Source: Terriglobia bacterium
GTDB taxonomy: Bacteria > Acidobacteriota > Terriglobia > Acidiferrales > UBA7541
Length of the DNA: 64,000 nt
Assembly: GCA_020073605.1 (NCBI GenBank)
Contig: JAIQEW010000013.1
Coordinates: 1-64,000 of the forward strand
Reading direction: 5' to 3'
Position 1 is the first letter of the stretch, and the number at the start of each line of letters is the position of its first letter. This document shows, one piece after another, positions 17,745 to 27,750 of the stretch. The position numbers and the translations under genes were made by a program. The notes under the pieces were generated by a model. The model was not told where the DNA came from, did not search any database, and saw only the letters and a list, made by a program, of their open reading frames with translations.

Positions 17745-20279
17745 CTAGATCTCGGCGCGGGAGAACAGCAAGCGTTTCGCCCATTCGACGAGCAGCAAGT
17801 ACGTGACGATCGAGATCGCAAGGAATACGAAGAACGGCCCCGGCAAAGCCGTGAATCCAAGGCGCCCGGCAAGCGGCGAATACGGAAGCCAAATCCCCAG
17901 AATCACAACCAGGATCGTGGTGACCGCGAGCGGAAAACTCGGGCGGCTCTTGAATGGGTTGCGCATGGTTCGAATCACGAAAAGAACCAGCGTTTGCGTC
18001 GCGAGGGACTCGACGAACCATCCGGTGTGAAATTCAGGCTGGCTGGCGTGGAAGTAGTGGAGCAGGACGTAGAACGTAAGGAAGTCGTAGATCGAGCTGA
18101 TCGGCCCGATGAAAAGCATGAAGTTCCTTATGAGGCGCATGTCCCAACGGCGCGGAATGCGAATATCCTGATCGTCCACGTTGTCGGAAGGAATCGTGAG
18201 CTGGGCCGCATCGTAGAGGAAATTGTTGAGCAGAATCTGCGTGGGGAGCATCGGTAGGAAGGGGAGAAACACCGACGCCGCGGCCATGCTGAACATATTG
18301 CCGAAATTCGAGCTGGTGCCCATCAGGAGGTATTTCAATACGTTCGCGGAGGCCCGGCGCCCTTCGATGATGCCCTTGTGCAGGATTTGCAGGCCCGGCT
18401 TGAGGAGAATGATATCGGCTGCTTCGCGGGCCACGTCCACCGCGGACGACACGGAAATCCCCACGTCCGCGGCGTGAAGCGAGGGAGCATCGTTGATGCC
18501 ATCGCCCATGTAGCCGACGACGTGGCCGCGATGCTTCAACGCAAGGATAATGCGATGTTTCTGCACGGGTGACACGCGCGCGAAGACGGTGGCCTGCTCC
18601 GCCAGATGTTGCAGGGCCGGATCGGTTGTGCGGTCCAGTTCATCTCCCAGAATGATCGTTGGGTTCTTCAGTCCGACCTGCTCGCAAACGTGGCGCGCGA
18701 CCAGCTCGTTGTCGCCGGTGAGGATTTTTACTTCCACGCCGTCGCGCCGCAATGCTTCGAGCGAAGCGGCCGCATCCGGGCTCGGCGGGTCCGCAAAAGC
18801 GAGGTATCCGGCGAAGATGAGTGATTTCTCGTCGCGCACGCTGTAGCTTCCTTGCACCTCCAGATCGCGATAGGCGACGCCCAGCACGCGAAACCCCTGG
18901 GCGCTCAGATCGTCGAACGTCTTCCGGCAGCGAATGTGCGTTTCCGCGTCGAATGGAATCGTCCGGTTATCCGCCTCGTACGATTCCGAAAGATCCAGGA
19001 TTCCCTCGGGCGCGCCCTTGGTAATGAGAAGCCGCTTGCCGCCCGCACCATCTTCTTTCTTCTCGACAACGATCGAAAGGCGCCGGCGATCGAAGTCGAA
19101 TGGGATTTCGTCGCACTTCGTGTAGCTGTCCGCTTCCGGCCGCGTGGTCTGGAGAATCGCGATATCGAGCGGGCTGCGGATGCCCGTCTCGAACTTGCTG
19201 TTCACGTATGCAAGCGCGATCGGGCCCTGGGAAGCCTCCCCCAGGTAATTCAGGGACGAGGCGAGCACCATCTGGCCCGTCGTGAGAGTGCCCGTTTTGT
19301 CGCTGCAAAGAATGTCCACCGTGCCGAAGTTCTGGATGGCGGGCAGATGCTTGACGACGACATTCTCCTTCGCCATGCGGGTCGCGCCGCGTGCCAGCGT
19401 AACGGAAGTGATCATGGGGAGGAATTCGGGCGTGAGCCCGACGGCGAGCGCCACGGCGAACAGGAAGGACTCGAATGGATCCTTGTGCAACGCGATGCGG
19501 AAAACGAGGATAAAAAGCACGAGCACTGAGACGGCGCGCATGATCAGCAGACCGAAGTGCTTCATGCTGTGCTCAAACTCGGTTTGCTCGGGCCGCATGG
19601 CCAAGCGTTCGGCAATCGCGCCAAAGGAGGTGTTCGGGCCGGTCGCAACGATGACGGCCGTCGCCATCCCGCTCACCACTGACGTTCCGAGGAATACCAG
19701 ATTCGGTGCTTCGGGACCTTGCGCAGCTTTACCATTCGCAAGGCGCGGGTCTTTCTCCACCGGCATGGACTCGCCGGTGAGGGCAGCCTGCTGGACATAG
19801 AGGTCGCGCGCCTCGATCAGCTCCGCGTCCGCGGGGACGAGGTCTCCGGCGGAGATCCTCACAACGTCTCCGGGCACGACCTCCCGTCGTTTGATCTCCT
19901 GCCATGTGCCGTCTCGCAGAACCGTGGCGGTCGGTGTGACGTTCTCCCGAAGCCGCGCGATCGCTTTCTGGGACCGGTACGTCTGGAAGAAGTCGATGGC
20001 GATGCTCAGCAAGACGATGATGAGAATGAGGAGGGCATCCGCGGCTTGACCCAGAAACAACGACACCACGCTGGCGACCAGGAGAATGACAACCAGGGGA
20101 TTCAGGAACAGCACGAGCAACTCGATGACGGTAGCCCCGCGCTTTGCGGGCGCCGGCTCGTTAGGCCCGTACTGGGCCAGACGCGCGGCAGCCTCAGCGG
20201 ACGAGAGTCCTCCCGGCGCCGCGGCAGCGGGTTGGACTTGGCCGCTATCTTCCGGAGCGGACGGAGTCATGCTGGCCAC
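17745..20279 (-). CDS. mgtA: MgtA-like P-type ATPase (Mg2+ transport)
   Basis: P3B-type pump of about 844 residues in the inner membrane. Family marks: DFFQTYRSQKA near residue 100, TGESMPVEK in the actuator domain, VGLTPEFLPMI in the membrane-embedded Pro motif, DKTGTLTTG with the phosphorylated Asp, and GDGINDAPSLH in the hinge. The VGLTPEMLP-like motif and the SLFLGQ loop are typical of MgtA/MgtB Mg2+ importers. I prefer the GTG at 20279 because GGGAGG lies 6 bases upstream; ATG 20270 and GTG 20297 are alternatives. It is divergent from the sigma-54 activator gene at 20433, and no operator copy was seen between them. Confidence 0.9.
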   Translation of the reverse strand: MASMTPSAPEDSGQVQPAAAAPGGLSSAEAAARLAQYGPNEPAPAKRGATVIELLVLFLNPLVVILLVASVVSLFLGQAADALLILIIVLLSIAIDFFQTYRSQKAIARLRENVTPTATVLRDGTWQEIKRREVVPGDVVRISAGDLVPADAELIEARDLYVQQAALTGESMPVEKDPRLANGKAAQGPEAPNLVFLGTSVVSGMATAVIVATGPNTSFGAIAERLAMRPEQTEFEHSMKHFGLLIMRAVSVLVLFILVFRIALHKDPFESFLFAVALAVGLTPEFLPMITSVTLARGATRMAKENVVVKHLPAIQNFGTVDILCSDKTGTLTTGQMVLASSLNYLGEASQGPIALAYVNSKFETGIRSPLDIAILQTTRPEADSYTKCDEIPFDFDRRRLSIVVEKKEDGAGGKRLLITKGAPEGILDLSESYEADNRTIPFDAETHIRCRKTFDDLSAQGFRVLGVAYRDLEVQGSYSVRDEKSLIFAGYLAFADPPSPDAAASLEALRRDGVEVKILTGDNELVARHVCEQVGLKNPTIILGDELDRTTDPALQHLAEQATVFARVSPVQKHRIILALKHRGHVVGYMGDGINDAPSLHAADVGISVSSAVDVAREAADIILLKPGLQILHKGIIEGRRASANVLKYLLMGTSSNFGNMFSMAAASVFLPFLPMLPTQILLNNFLYDAAQLTIPSDNVDDQDIRIPRRWDMRLIRNFMLFIGPISSIYDFLTFYVLLHYFHASQPEFHTGWFVESLATQTLVLFVIRTMRNPFKSRPSFPLAVTTILVVILGIWLPYSPLAGRLGFTALPGPFFVFLAISIVTYLLLVEWAKRLLFSRAEI

Positions 20280-20432
20280 GCAAAGCCTCCCTGGCACGGA
20301 GCAATTGATCTGGAAGCAATCATTGGCAGAACCCAGTAAAGCACGGTTTCGCGGGCACTAAGCCGCTCGGTTTTCGCGGCAAAGGACGCCAACCCTTGCC
20401 CGAACCGCACACAGAATGCTAAGTTTCGGGTT

Positions 20433-22730
20433 ATGAAGCAAGAGGGCGCGAGCCTCCAACCTCTCCCGTCCATTGCTCGCGACGAGAAGCGCAGGCAATT
20501 GCTCGAGTCGGTCCCCGATGCCACCGTCGTTGTGGACCAGACGGGCAGGATCATCCTGGCGAATGCCCAGACCGAGCGAATGTTTGGTTATTCTCCTCAG
20601 GAATTGGTTGGCCAGCGCGTGGAAGTCCTCATACCCGAAGATCTTCGAGATGCCCATGTGAAGCACCGCGCCGACTATGGTGCCGCGCCTCGCACGCGGG
20701 AGATGGGAGCAGGCATCGAGCTGAAGGGCAAACGCAAGGACGGAAGTACTTTCCCGGTCGAGATCAGCCTGAGTCCGTTCGAAGATCAAGACGGCCACTT
20801 CGTCGTGAGCGCGATCCGGGACGTGACGGATCGGAAGCTGGCCGAAGAGGCGATCCGATTGAGCGAGGAGCGATTTCGGCGCCTCGTGGCAGAGGTGAAA
20901 GACTACGCCATTCTCATGCTGGACCCGCAAGGCCGGGTGCAGAGCTGGAACGAGGGCGCCGAGCGGATCGAAGGCTATCAAGCCGATGAGATCATTGGGC
21001 GGCACTTCTCGTGTTTCTATCCTTCCGAGGATATCGAACGCGGAAAGCCCGAGGAGGGCTTGAGAATCGCCGCACGCGACGGCCGCTGGGAAGATGAAGG
21101 CTGGCGGATTCGCAAAGACGGGTCGCGCTACTGGGCGAGCGTGGTGGTGACGGCCCTGCACGATCCAAGCGGGAAGGTGCTCGGCTTTACCAAAGTCGCT
21201 CGGGATATTACCGAGAGACAGCGTGCTCGGGAAGCGTTTGTCCTCGAGATCACGAACGCGCTGCTCTCGAACCTGGATATCACGAAGCTGCTGTCCGCGA
21301 TCGGCGCGTGCGTGCGCCAGCTGAAAGAGTTCGACTACGCCACGCTGGCGCTGTATGACGCCGACACGAAGATGCTTCGTATGCACTTGATCGGCAGCGC
21401 GCCCGGGTTGGCTGCGTTTCCGGCCGAGAATCTGGTTCCGGTGGCCGGCTCACCTCCTGGCTGGGTCTATGTGTCCCGCAAGCCTCTCGTCCTGAAAGGC
21501 CTGCCGGGAGAGCGGCTGCCGGTCGAACTGCCTCCTTATGTGAGGAGCCAGTTCGTGAAATCCGCTTGCTGGATTCCTCTCGTGGGACGAGAAGCTTCTC
21601 TTGGGACCCTGAATCTGTTCAGCCAGCGCCAGGAAGCTTTCTCCGGTGACGACCTGGGAGTGCTTACTCAGATGGCGAACCAGGCCGCTGTTGCGTTGGA
21701 TAACGCCCTGGCTTTCCAGCGCATTTCGGACCTGAATAAACGGCTGGCGGAAGAGAAGCTGTACCTCGAAGACGAGCTGCGTCCGGAGAACAGCTTCGAA
21801 GAGATCGTCGGGCAAAGCAAAGAGTTGAAGCGCGTTCTGAAGCAGATCGAGACAGTCGCGCCGACCGACTCAACCGTATTGATCCTGGGGGAAACCGGGA
21901 CGGGCAAGGAACTTCTCGCACGGGCGGTTCATGACCTCAGCCCCCGCCGCGATGCGGCCTTTGTGAAAATGAACTGCGCCGCGGTCCCCGCCGGGCTCCT
22001 TGAAAGCGAGCTTTTCGGCCACGAGAAGGGCGCGTTCACGGGGGCGTTCGCCCAAAGGATCGGCAGATTCGAGCTCGCTCATCGCGGCACTCTTTTTCTC
22101 GACGAAGTCGGCGAAATTCCCCTGGATTTGCAGCCGAAGCTGTTGCGGGTGCTTCAGGAAAAACAGTTCGAACGAGTCGGCGGCAGCCGGACGATCATGA
22201 CGGATGTTCGCATCGTTGCCGCCACGAATCGCGACCTCGGCAAGCTCGTGGCCTCGGGCCAGTTTCGTATCGACCTCTTTTACCGGCTGAGCGTGTTCCC
22301 TGTGTCCGTACCCGCGCTGAGGGACCGGCCCGAAGACATTCCCCTGCTCGTCCAGCATTTCCTCTCTAAGTTTGCGACGCGAATGCGAAGATCCATCAAT
22401 ACAATCCCTCCGGAAACGATGGAAGCTCTCTGCCGGTATCCCTGGCCGGGAAATGTGAGGGAGCTGGAGCATCTGATCGAGCGCGCCGTAATCCTTTCTC
22501 CAGGGCCTGTGCTCAGGGTCCCGATCCTCGAGTTGTCCCAAGCCGAAGAAGTAGTTCCCAAGGGGTCATCCTCGCTCGAAAACGTGGAGCGCGAACACAT
22601 CCTCCGCGTGTTGCGCGAAACCGAGGGGAAGATCGGCGGGAAGGGCGGAGCGGCCGAACGCCTCGGAATGAATCGCACTACCTTGAACTCCCGAATGCGC
22701 AAGCTGGGAATCTCCCGAAACGACTTCTAG
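20433..22730 (+). CDS. PAS-PAS-GAF sigma-54-dependent transcriptional activator
   Basis: 765 residues. Domains in order: PAS (about 20-135), second PAS (about 145-265), GAF (about 270-420), AAA+ (about 455-690) and a Fis-type helix-turn-helix (about 720-762). The AAA+ part has Walker A GETGTGKE, the sigma-54 contact loop GAFTGA, and Walker [10 protein letters not shown]; the HTH reads [16 protein letters not shown]. It should sense a small molecule or redox state through PAS/GAF and open sigma-54 promoters, as FhlA-type activators do. No -24/-12 promoter was found convincingly in this window, so its targets are unknown. Confidence 0.93.
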   Translation: MKQEGASLQPLPSIARDEKRRQLLESVPDATVVVDQTGRIILANAQTERMFGYSPQELVGQRVEVLIPEDLRDAHVKHRADYGAAPRTREMGAGIELKGKRKDGSTFPVEISLSPFEDQDGHFVVSAIRDVTDRKLAEEAIRLSEERFRRLVAEVKDYAILMLDPQGRVQSWNEGAERIEGYQADEIIGRHFSCFYPSEDIERGKPEEGLRIAARDGRWEDEGWRIRKDGSRYWASVVVTALHDPSGKVLGFTKVARDITERQRAREAFVLEITNALLSNLDITKLLSAIGACVRQLKEFDYATLALYDADTKMLRMHLIGSAPGLAAFPAENLVPVAGSPPGWVYVSRKPLVLKGLPGERLPVELPPYVRSQFVKSACWIPLVGREASLGTLNLFSQRQEAFSGDDLGVLTQMANQAAVALDNALAFQRISDLNKRLAEEKLYLEDELRPENSFEEIVGQSKELKRVLKQIETVAPTDSTVLILGETGTGKELLARAVHDLSPRRDAAFVKMNCAAVPAGLLESELFGHEKGAFTGAFAQRIGRFELAHRGTLFLDEVGEIPLDLQPKLLRVLQEKQFERVGGSRTIMTDVRIVAATNRDLGKLVASGQFRIDLFYRLSVFPVSVPALRDRPEDIPLLVQHFLSKFATRMRRSINTIPPETMEALCRYPWPGNVRELEHLIERAVILSPGPVLRVPILELSQAEEVVPKGSSSLENVEREHILRVLRETEGKIGGKGGAAERLGMNRTTLNSRMRKLGISRNDF

Positions 22731-22747
22731 GCTCTGCCAGATACCTC

Positions 22748-22783
22748 TCGACATACATCACGCAGGGGTGTGATTTGCGTCAC
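22748..22783 (+). promoter_or_regulatory. Tandem CRP-type operator upstream of hsp20 operon
   Basis: Site 1 TCGACATACATCAC (22748-22761, right half perfect, two mismatches on the left) and site 2 GTGATTTGCGTCAC (22770-22783, perfect, context TGTGA), starts 22 bp apart. It lies 142 bp before the Hsp20 start codon. No strong -10 hexamer was seen, so the transcript start is unclear. Confidence 0.72.
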
Positions 22784-22924
22784 TGTCGGTCATGCCTCGG
22801 TGTGCGACTGTGACTTCGCGGTTCTGGCCTTTGAGATTCCTGCCCGCCGAGTCCGCAGAACAGGGCGCAGGTGGCCAATCCACAGTGGCCAGCGCTGACA
22901 CGAGTAGAAACGGAGGTAGAAGTC

Positions 22925-23449
22925 ATGGCAGAGAAATCCACCGCGGTGCAGCCAGCCAAGGAACAGACTCTATCGAAGCCAACAACTTTCGAGAGCTTAT
23001 TCGACCGGGCGAACGACGTCTTCGACGCCATTTCCCGCCGGGCGTACGAGATCTTCGAAGGCAACGGCTTCACATCCGGGGGCGCACTTCGCGATTGGAT
23101 CCAGGCGGAGAAAGAGCTGCTTCATCCCGTGCATATCAATGTCACGGAATCAGACGACGCCCTGGACATCAAAGCGGAAGTGCCCGGTTTCAACGAGAAG
23201 GAACTCGAAATCAACGTAGAACCCCGGCGGCTGATGATCAGCGGCAAGAGGGAAACCAGCAAGGAAGAAAAGAAGGGAAAGACGGTTTACTCCGAAACCT
23301 GCGCGAACCACATCATGCGCCTGATTGATCTGCCGGCGGAAGTCGAAACGGAAAAGGTCACGGCGGCGCTTAAGAACGGCGTGCTCGAACTCAAACTGCC
23401 CAAGGCGGCCAAGCCACGCACGGTTCGCGTTCAACCGAAAGTTGCCTAA
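22925..23449 (+). CDS. DUF2934-Hsp20 fusion small heat-shock protein
   Basis: About 174 residues. A DUF2934-like segment (about 35-70: ISRRAYEIFEGNGF, then DWIQAEKELL) precedes a canonical alpha-crystallin domain (about 75-165: INVTESDDAL, KAEVPGF, RRLMISGKRE, then LKNGVLELKLPK). The G-V-L-E-L motif and following I/V-rich tail fit Hsp20 holdases. The ATG at 22925 has GGAGGT upstream; the frame from 22871 adds residues without a ribosome site. It is the first gene of a run of co-directional genes (small basic protein, baeRF, GroEL-like, Usp) that reaches 27634. Confidence 0.92.
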   Translation: MAEKSTAVQPAKEQTLSKPTTFESLFDRANDVFDAISRRAYEIFEGNGFTSGGALRDWIQAEKELLHPVHINVTESDDALDIKAEVPGFNEKELEINVEPRRLMISGKRETSKEEKKGKTVYSETCANHIMRLIDLPAEVETEKVTAALKNGVLELKLPKAAKPRTVRVQPKVA

Positions 23450-23470
23450 CATGACGATTCTTCAGTCGGA

Positions 23471-23505
23471 CGGACGAGGCTTAGGCATACGCGATGCTTC
23501 GTCCG
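23471..23505 (+). other. Intercistronic hairpin after hsp20
   Basis: CGGACGAGGC (23471-23480) pairs with GCTTCGTCCG (23496-23505), one G-T pair, loop 15. No T-run. It may stabilise the hsp20 transcript or reduce readthrough to the next gene. Confidence 0.4.
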
Positions 23506-23605
23506 CCCGGCTCCAACACTTACTGTGGCGGGGTCGGGTCCTGCCATAGACGCGAAGGGAATCCAAGCCCGCTTCGCTGAGATGATGTTGGGAGGAGAAG
23601 CAAAA

Positions 23606-23758
23606 ATGCCGAGGAGAAACCCGAGACCGAAAGCCAAGAAGGAAACGGCAGCAAGCAACAAGAAACCCAGACAACGAGCAAAGCGCAGAACGCGCATCAG
23701 CAGGAACGCCGTGATTCATCAGGGCATCGATTCCTTCGAACCGTACGCAGACGTGTGA
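23606..23758 (+). CDS. Small highly basic protein
   Basis: 50 residues, very rich in Arg and Lys in the first two thirds (PRRNPRPKAKKE, KKPRQRAKRRTR), then a mixed tail (VIHQGIDSFEPYADV). A strong GGGAGGAGAAG (23590-23600) precedes the ATG, which supports real translation. The basic tract suggests binding to nucleic acid or a ribosome, but I recognise no family. It sits between hsp20 and the baeRF gene in the same direction. Confidence 0.6.
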   Translation: MPRRNPRPKAKKETAASNKKPRQRAKRRTRISRNAVIHQGIDSFEPYADV

Positions 23759-23847
23759 CGTACGGTGCGGAAAATCGGAGCAACAGTGGGAAGCAATAGG
23801 CAACAACGCATCAAGCTCACTCGTACTTGTGCCAGGGAGACATTGCC

Positions 23848-25023
23848 ATGACAGCGAAGAGCACGCAAACGATTCAGACGAAGGCGGAAGTACAAGCGCC
23901 GGATTGGGCGGCTCTGGCGGCGGAGCGCGAGACGCCTTGCATATCGGTCTATCTCCCGCTCGGGTCAGGCGCCGCAGCGGCGAAGCCTGACTTCGCGCAA
24001 GTCAAGGCTCTGTTGGCGGCGTCAAAATCCAGTTTTGAGGGCGCGCCAGTCACAGCCGCGGAAGCCGAGGATCTACTGAGTTCGCAGTGGCATCGGGTCT
24101 TGGAAAGTCAGGCGATTCAGGGCGGCGGTGCCGCGGGATTGGTGCTGTTTCTAAACGGAGGGTTTTTCGCCTGCTACCAACTGCCGGCCTCATTTCCCGC
24201 GCGTGTAGTCGTCGGACGTGAATTCTATATTCGCCCCTTGCTTCACCTCGTGTCGGCGGACGATCAGTTTCTTGTTCTCGCCGCGAGCCAGAAGCACGTC
24301 AGATTTTTCAGGTGCTCTCGATACGGAATTCATGGACTGACGCTCGAGCGCATTCCCGAGATCCTGCGGCAGGATTTGGAAACCCACAGCATGGAGAAGC
24401 AGATTCAGTTCCACAGCGGCACGCCGTCACTGCCTGGGAAAAAGGGAGTCGTGTTCTATGGATCCGAGCCCGATCCCAAGGACAGAATTCTCCGCTTCTT
24501 TCGCGACATCGATCAGAAGGTGAAGGGGTCGTTGAAGGGCCACCACGCTCCACTGGTCGTCGCCACGGTCGACTATCTCTTCCCGATCTACAAGGCGGCG
24601 AACACGTACCCGCATCTTCTGGACACCAGCGTCTCAGGAAACCCGGATTTGACGACCCCAGAGGCGCTGCACGCGGCAGCCTGGAAAATCGTCGAGAAGC
24701 ATCTCGAGGAAGCAAAAGACCGCGCCTTCGGGGTCTACAAGGACCACATCAACACCGATAGCACGTCGAGCAGCCTGCGCAAGGTGCTCCCGGCAGCTCA
24801 AGAAGGCCGCGTCCGCTTTCTCTTCGTGCCCGAGGAAACGGAACACTGGGGTTCACTGGTTCCCCCCGAAACTGTGCACGTGCACGGCAATCGCGAGATC
24901 GGAGACCAGGAACTGTTGAATCTGGCGGCCGTCTTGACGATCCGAGGGGGCGGTCAGGTCTACATCGTCGCGCAAAATCAGCTGCCTCAGGGTGCGGAGC
25001 TGGCGGCGGCGTTTCGCTATTGA
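23848..25023 (+). CDS. baeRF-type protein (eRF1/Pelota-like, family 3)
   Basis: About 391 residues. The middle part contains HLVSADDQFLVLAASQKHVRFFR and later LVVATVDYLFPIYK, the pattern of the bacterial archaeo-eukaryotic release-factor-like families. These share the eRF1/Dom34 fold and are proposed to act on stalled or hibernating ribosomes. No signal peptide. The ATG at 23848 is chosen because GGGAGA precedes it; the frame from 23827 starts with a rare upstream codon. Its place between chaperone genes fits a role in translation arrest or ribosome rescue under stress, which is inference. Confidence 0.72.
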   Translation: MTAKSTQTIQTKAEVQAPDWAALAAERETPCISVYLPLGSGAAAAKPDFAQVKALLAASKSSFEGAPVTAAEAEDLLSSQWHRVLESQAIQGGGAAGLVLFLNGGFFACYQLPASFPARVVVGREFYIRPLLHLVSADDQFLVLAASQKHVRFFRCSRYGIHGLTLERIPEILRQDLETHSMEKQIQFHSGTPSLPGKKGVVFYGSEPDPKDRILRFFRDIDQKVKGSLKGHHAPLVVATVDYLFPIYKAANTYPHLLDTSVSGNPDLTTPEALHAAAWKIVEKHLEEAKDRAFGVYKDHINTDSTSSSLRKVLPAAQEGRVRFLFVPEETEHWGSLVPPETVHVHGNREIGDQELLNLAAVLTIRGGGQVYIVAQNQLPQGAELAAAFRY

Positions 25024-25063
25024 TTCAGGTGATCGGACGTACTTGGCCTAAAGGAGAGCTTCG

Positions 25064-26686
25064 ATGGCGGGCAAACAGCTTCTTTTCAGGTCCCAGGCGC
25101 GTGAGAAGGTGCTTAAGGGCGCCACTGCGATCACCGACGCCATACGTATCACGCTGGGCCCCAAATCGAAATGCGTCCTCATCCAGAGGAAGTGGGGAAA
25201 GCCCATCGTGTGCAACGACGGCGTGACGATCGCCAAGGAAGTTGACTTAGAGAACGCGGAGGAGAATCTCGGGGCGCAAATGATCCGTGAGGCCGCCGAG
25301 CGCACCGGCGACATCGTCGGCGATGGCACCAGCACTTCGGCGATTCTCACCTGGGCTATTTTTGCGGAGGGCCTCCACAACATTGCCGCGGGCGCGAGCG
25401 CCGTGGATTTGAAGCGCGGGCTGGATCGCGGCTTGCGCGCGGCCGTCCAACAGCTGAAGACGCTGGCGCGGCCGGTGACGAGCCGCTTGGAAAAGAGCCA
25501 GGTGGCGACGATATCGGCGCACAACGATACCTCGATCGGTGAGCTGGTTGCCGATGCCGTCGAGAAAGTGGGCGCGGAAGGCGTGATCACGGTGGAGGAA
25601 GCGAAGACGACCGAGACGGCGCTGGAGGTCGTGGAAGGCATGCAATTCGATCGCGGCTACATTTCGCCTTACTTCATTACGGATGCCGCGAAAATGGAAG
25701 CCGTTCTCCTCGATCCTGCGATCCTGATCCACGAAAAGAGGATCACCAATCTCCAGGACCTCCTGCCCCTGCTGGAAGAGATTTCCAAGGCCGGGCGTTC
25801 CCTGCTCGTCATCGCGGAAGACGTTGACGGCGAAGCGCTGGCGACTCTCGTCGTGAACAAAGTAAGGGGATCGCTGGCGTCGGCTGCGGTGAAAGCTCCT
25901 GGATTCGGCGACCGCAGAAAAGAAATGTTGCAGGACCTCGCGATTTTGACGGGGGGCACGGTGATTGCCGAAGAGCTCGGCATCAAGACGGAGAATGTGA
26001 CGCTCGACCAACTCGGCAAGGCCAAACGGGTTGTCATCGATCGCGACAAGACGACCATCGTGGAAGGCGCCGGCTCGAAAGCCGCCATTGAAGGACGCTG
26101 CGCCGAGATTCGCGACCAGATCCAGGTATGCAAGTCGGATTACGACCGTGAGAAGTTGGAGGAGAGGCTTGCGAAGCTGGCCGGCGGTGTCGCTTTGATT
26201 CGCGTGGGCGCGCCTTCCGAAGCGGAACTAAAGAACCGGAAAGAAGCCTTCGAGGACGCCATCAGCGCCACAAAGGCGGCGGTGGCGGAAGGGATCGTTC
26301 CCGGCGGCGGGCTGGCGTTTCTTCGGCTGATCGATGCGATCACGAAAGAAGAAGCGAACTGCTCGGGTGACGAACGCACGGGACTGTCGATCCTCAAGCG
26401 CGCTCTCGAAGCGCCGACGCGGCAGATTGCGGAGAACTCCGCCTGCGATGGCGGCGTTGTAGTGGATCGCATGCGGTCCGGGCAGGGCGACTATGGATTC
26501 GACGCGGCCCGCAGCGAGTACGTCGATCTGGTCAAGGCAGGGATCGTGGATCCCGTGAAAGTCGTGCGGGTAGCGTTGGAAAACGCCGTGTCTGTCGCGA
26601 GCGTCCTGCTGTTGACCGAAGCGACCCTCACGGAAATCCCGGAAGACAAAAAGGACCGCGCGGTGCATGAAATGGCGGAGGCGTAG
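25064..26686 (+). CDS. GroEL-like chaperonin, orphan paralogue
   Basis: 540 residues of the Hsp60 family: [11 protein letters not shown] near residue 30, [11 protein letters not shown] near 50, the ATP-site motif [10 protein letters not shown] (normally GDGTTTATVL), [14 protein letters not shown] near 280 and [11 protein letters not shown] near 410. It lacks the Gly-Gly-Met tail of housekeeping GroEL; the protein ends [10 protein letters not shown]. No groES lies next to it. AAAGGAGAG precedes the ATG. It follows the baeRF gene by 40 bp and is followed by a universal stress gene. It is probably a stress-specific second chaperonin using GroES encoded elsewhere, or working without it. Confidence 0.93.
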   Translation: MAGKQLLFRSQAREKVLKGATAITDAIRITLGPKSKCVLIQRKWGKPIVCNDGVTIAKEVDLENAEENLGAQMIREAAERTGDIVGDGTSTSAILTWAIFAEGLHNIAAGASAVDLKRGLDRGLRAAVQQLKTLARPVTSRLEKSQVATISAHNDTSIGELVADAVEKVGAEGVITVEEAKTTETALEVVEGMQFDRGYISPYFITDAAKMEAVLLDPAILIHEKRITNLQDLLPLLEEISKAGRSLLVIAEDVDGEALATLVVNKVRGSLASAAVKAPGFGDRRKEMLQDLAILTGGTVIAEELGIKTENVTLDQLGKAKRVVIDRDKTTIVEGAGSKAAIEGRCAEIRDQIQVCKSDYDREKLEERLAKLAGGVALIRVGAPSEAELKNRKEAFEDAISATKAAVAEGIVPGGGLAFLRLIDAITKEEANCSGDERTGLSILKRALEAPTRQIAENSACDGGVVVDRMRSGQGDYGFDAARSEYVDLVKAGIVDPVKVVRVALENAVSVASVLLLTEATLTEIPEDKKDRAVHEMAEA

Positions 26687-26749
26687 TCTGGGGCGCGGCG
26701 AAGTTTCCGGCGAGTCTCGCGACAAGCCGCCGTCATCGGAGAGAATGAA

Positions 26750-27634
26750 ATGAAGCTATTGATCGCCACCGATCTTTCGCCGAACTCGCGGCAGATGATG
26801 GAAACCATAGTGGCGCGCCCGTGGCCCGCCAGAAGCACGGCGTGCATCCTTCACGTCGTGGATTTCAGTCCCTACACGCTGGGCTCGGAACTATTGAAGG
26901 TGGCCAGGCGTTCGGCGGAAGACTCGCTGAAATCCGCGGTCAAAGAACTGGAATCATCCTCGCTCAAGATCCAGACAGAAGTCCTGATCGGATATCCTCG
27001 AAACGCGATCCCCAAGTACGCCAAGGATTGGGGCGCCGATTTCATCGCCGTGGGATCACACGGACGTGCCCTCGGACGTTTTCTGCTAGGGAGCGTCGCA
27101 CAGGCGGTGGTCCGCAAGGCGTCCTGTTCCGTGGAGATCGTGCGTCCGCGAGCGGAGAAGCCTGCGCGCGGGGCGCCCATGAAGATTCTCCTTGCGATCG
27201 ACGGCTCAGGTTGCTCGAAGGCGGCAATCCGGTCCGTCGCGAAGCGCCCCTGGCCACCCGGGACGAGTTTCAAGCTCCTGAGCGTTGTGCCACCGTTCAT
27301 GCCCGCTATGGATGTGGCCGCGCCCTATTTCTACATCGATCAATCGGCTCAGGCGGCCGATATCGTCGAGGGTGAGGCTCGGAAACGCGCTGTGGAGGCT
27401 ATTGCAGAGGCCCAGGGCTTGCTGAGCCGGGCCGGCATTCAAGCGCTCGCAGGTGACGTGCCGCCGCTGGGTGATCCGAGAACCGTAATCCTGGACGAGG
27501 CAAAACAATGGGGTGCTGACCTGATTGTGCTGGGTTCGCATGGTTGGCGCGGAATCGACCGCATCATGCTGGGAAGCGTCTCTGAAGCGGTCGCGATGCA
27601 CGCGTCCTGCTCGGTTGAACTCATCCGGGGCTGA
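26750..27634 (+). CDS. Universal stress protein, two UspA domains
   Basis: 294 residues with two UspA domains. Here the second domain carries the canonical ATP pattern G-x2-G-x9-G-S (GSHGWRGIDRIMLGS), while the first is one residue short (GSHGRALGRFLLGS). This is the reverse of the two paralogues at 11178 and 12136, so it belongs to a different Usp lineage. It is the last gene of the hsp20-baeRF-groEL run. The stop is followed by 331 bp without a gene. Confidence 0.92.
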   Translation: MKLLIATDLSPNSRQMMETIVARPWPARSTACILHVVDFSPYTLGSELLKVARRSAEDSLKSAVKELESSSLKIQTEVLIGYPRNAIPKYAKDWGADFIAVGSHGRALGRFLLGSVAQAVVRKASCSVEIVRPRAEKPARGAPMKILLAIDGSGCSKAAIRSVAKRPWPPGTSFKLLSVVPPFMPAMDVAAPYFYIDQSAQAADIVEGEARKRAVEAIAEAQGLLSRAGIQALAGDVPPLGDPRTVILDEAKQWGADLIVLGSHGWRGIDRIMLGSVSEAVAMHASCSVELIRG

Positions 27635-27750
27635 GAGCTCGCCTCGAATCGGACCCTGCAACGGCGGCGAGAGAGCAGGCAATCGAGCACCGCTGGGTTC
27701 CATTCGGAGCTCGATTGTGAGCCGCTGTTCATGAACTGACGATGTGGCGT

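Noticed and set aside
20280-20432. TGGCAC...TTGA sequence between mgtA and the activator gene
   Set aside because: The spacing and the -12 part do not match a sigma-54 promoter, and no CRP-type operator is present.
25029-25042. GTGA-N6-GTAC before the GroEL-like gene
   Set aside because: Only six of eight positions match and no second site lies at 22 bp; the gene is probably read from the hsp20 promoter.
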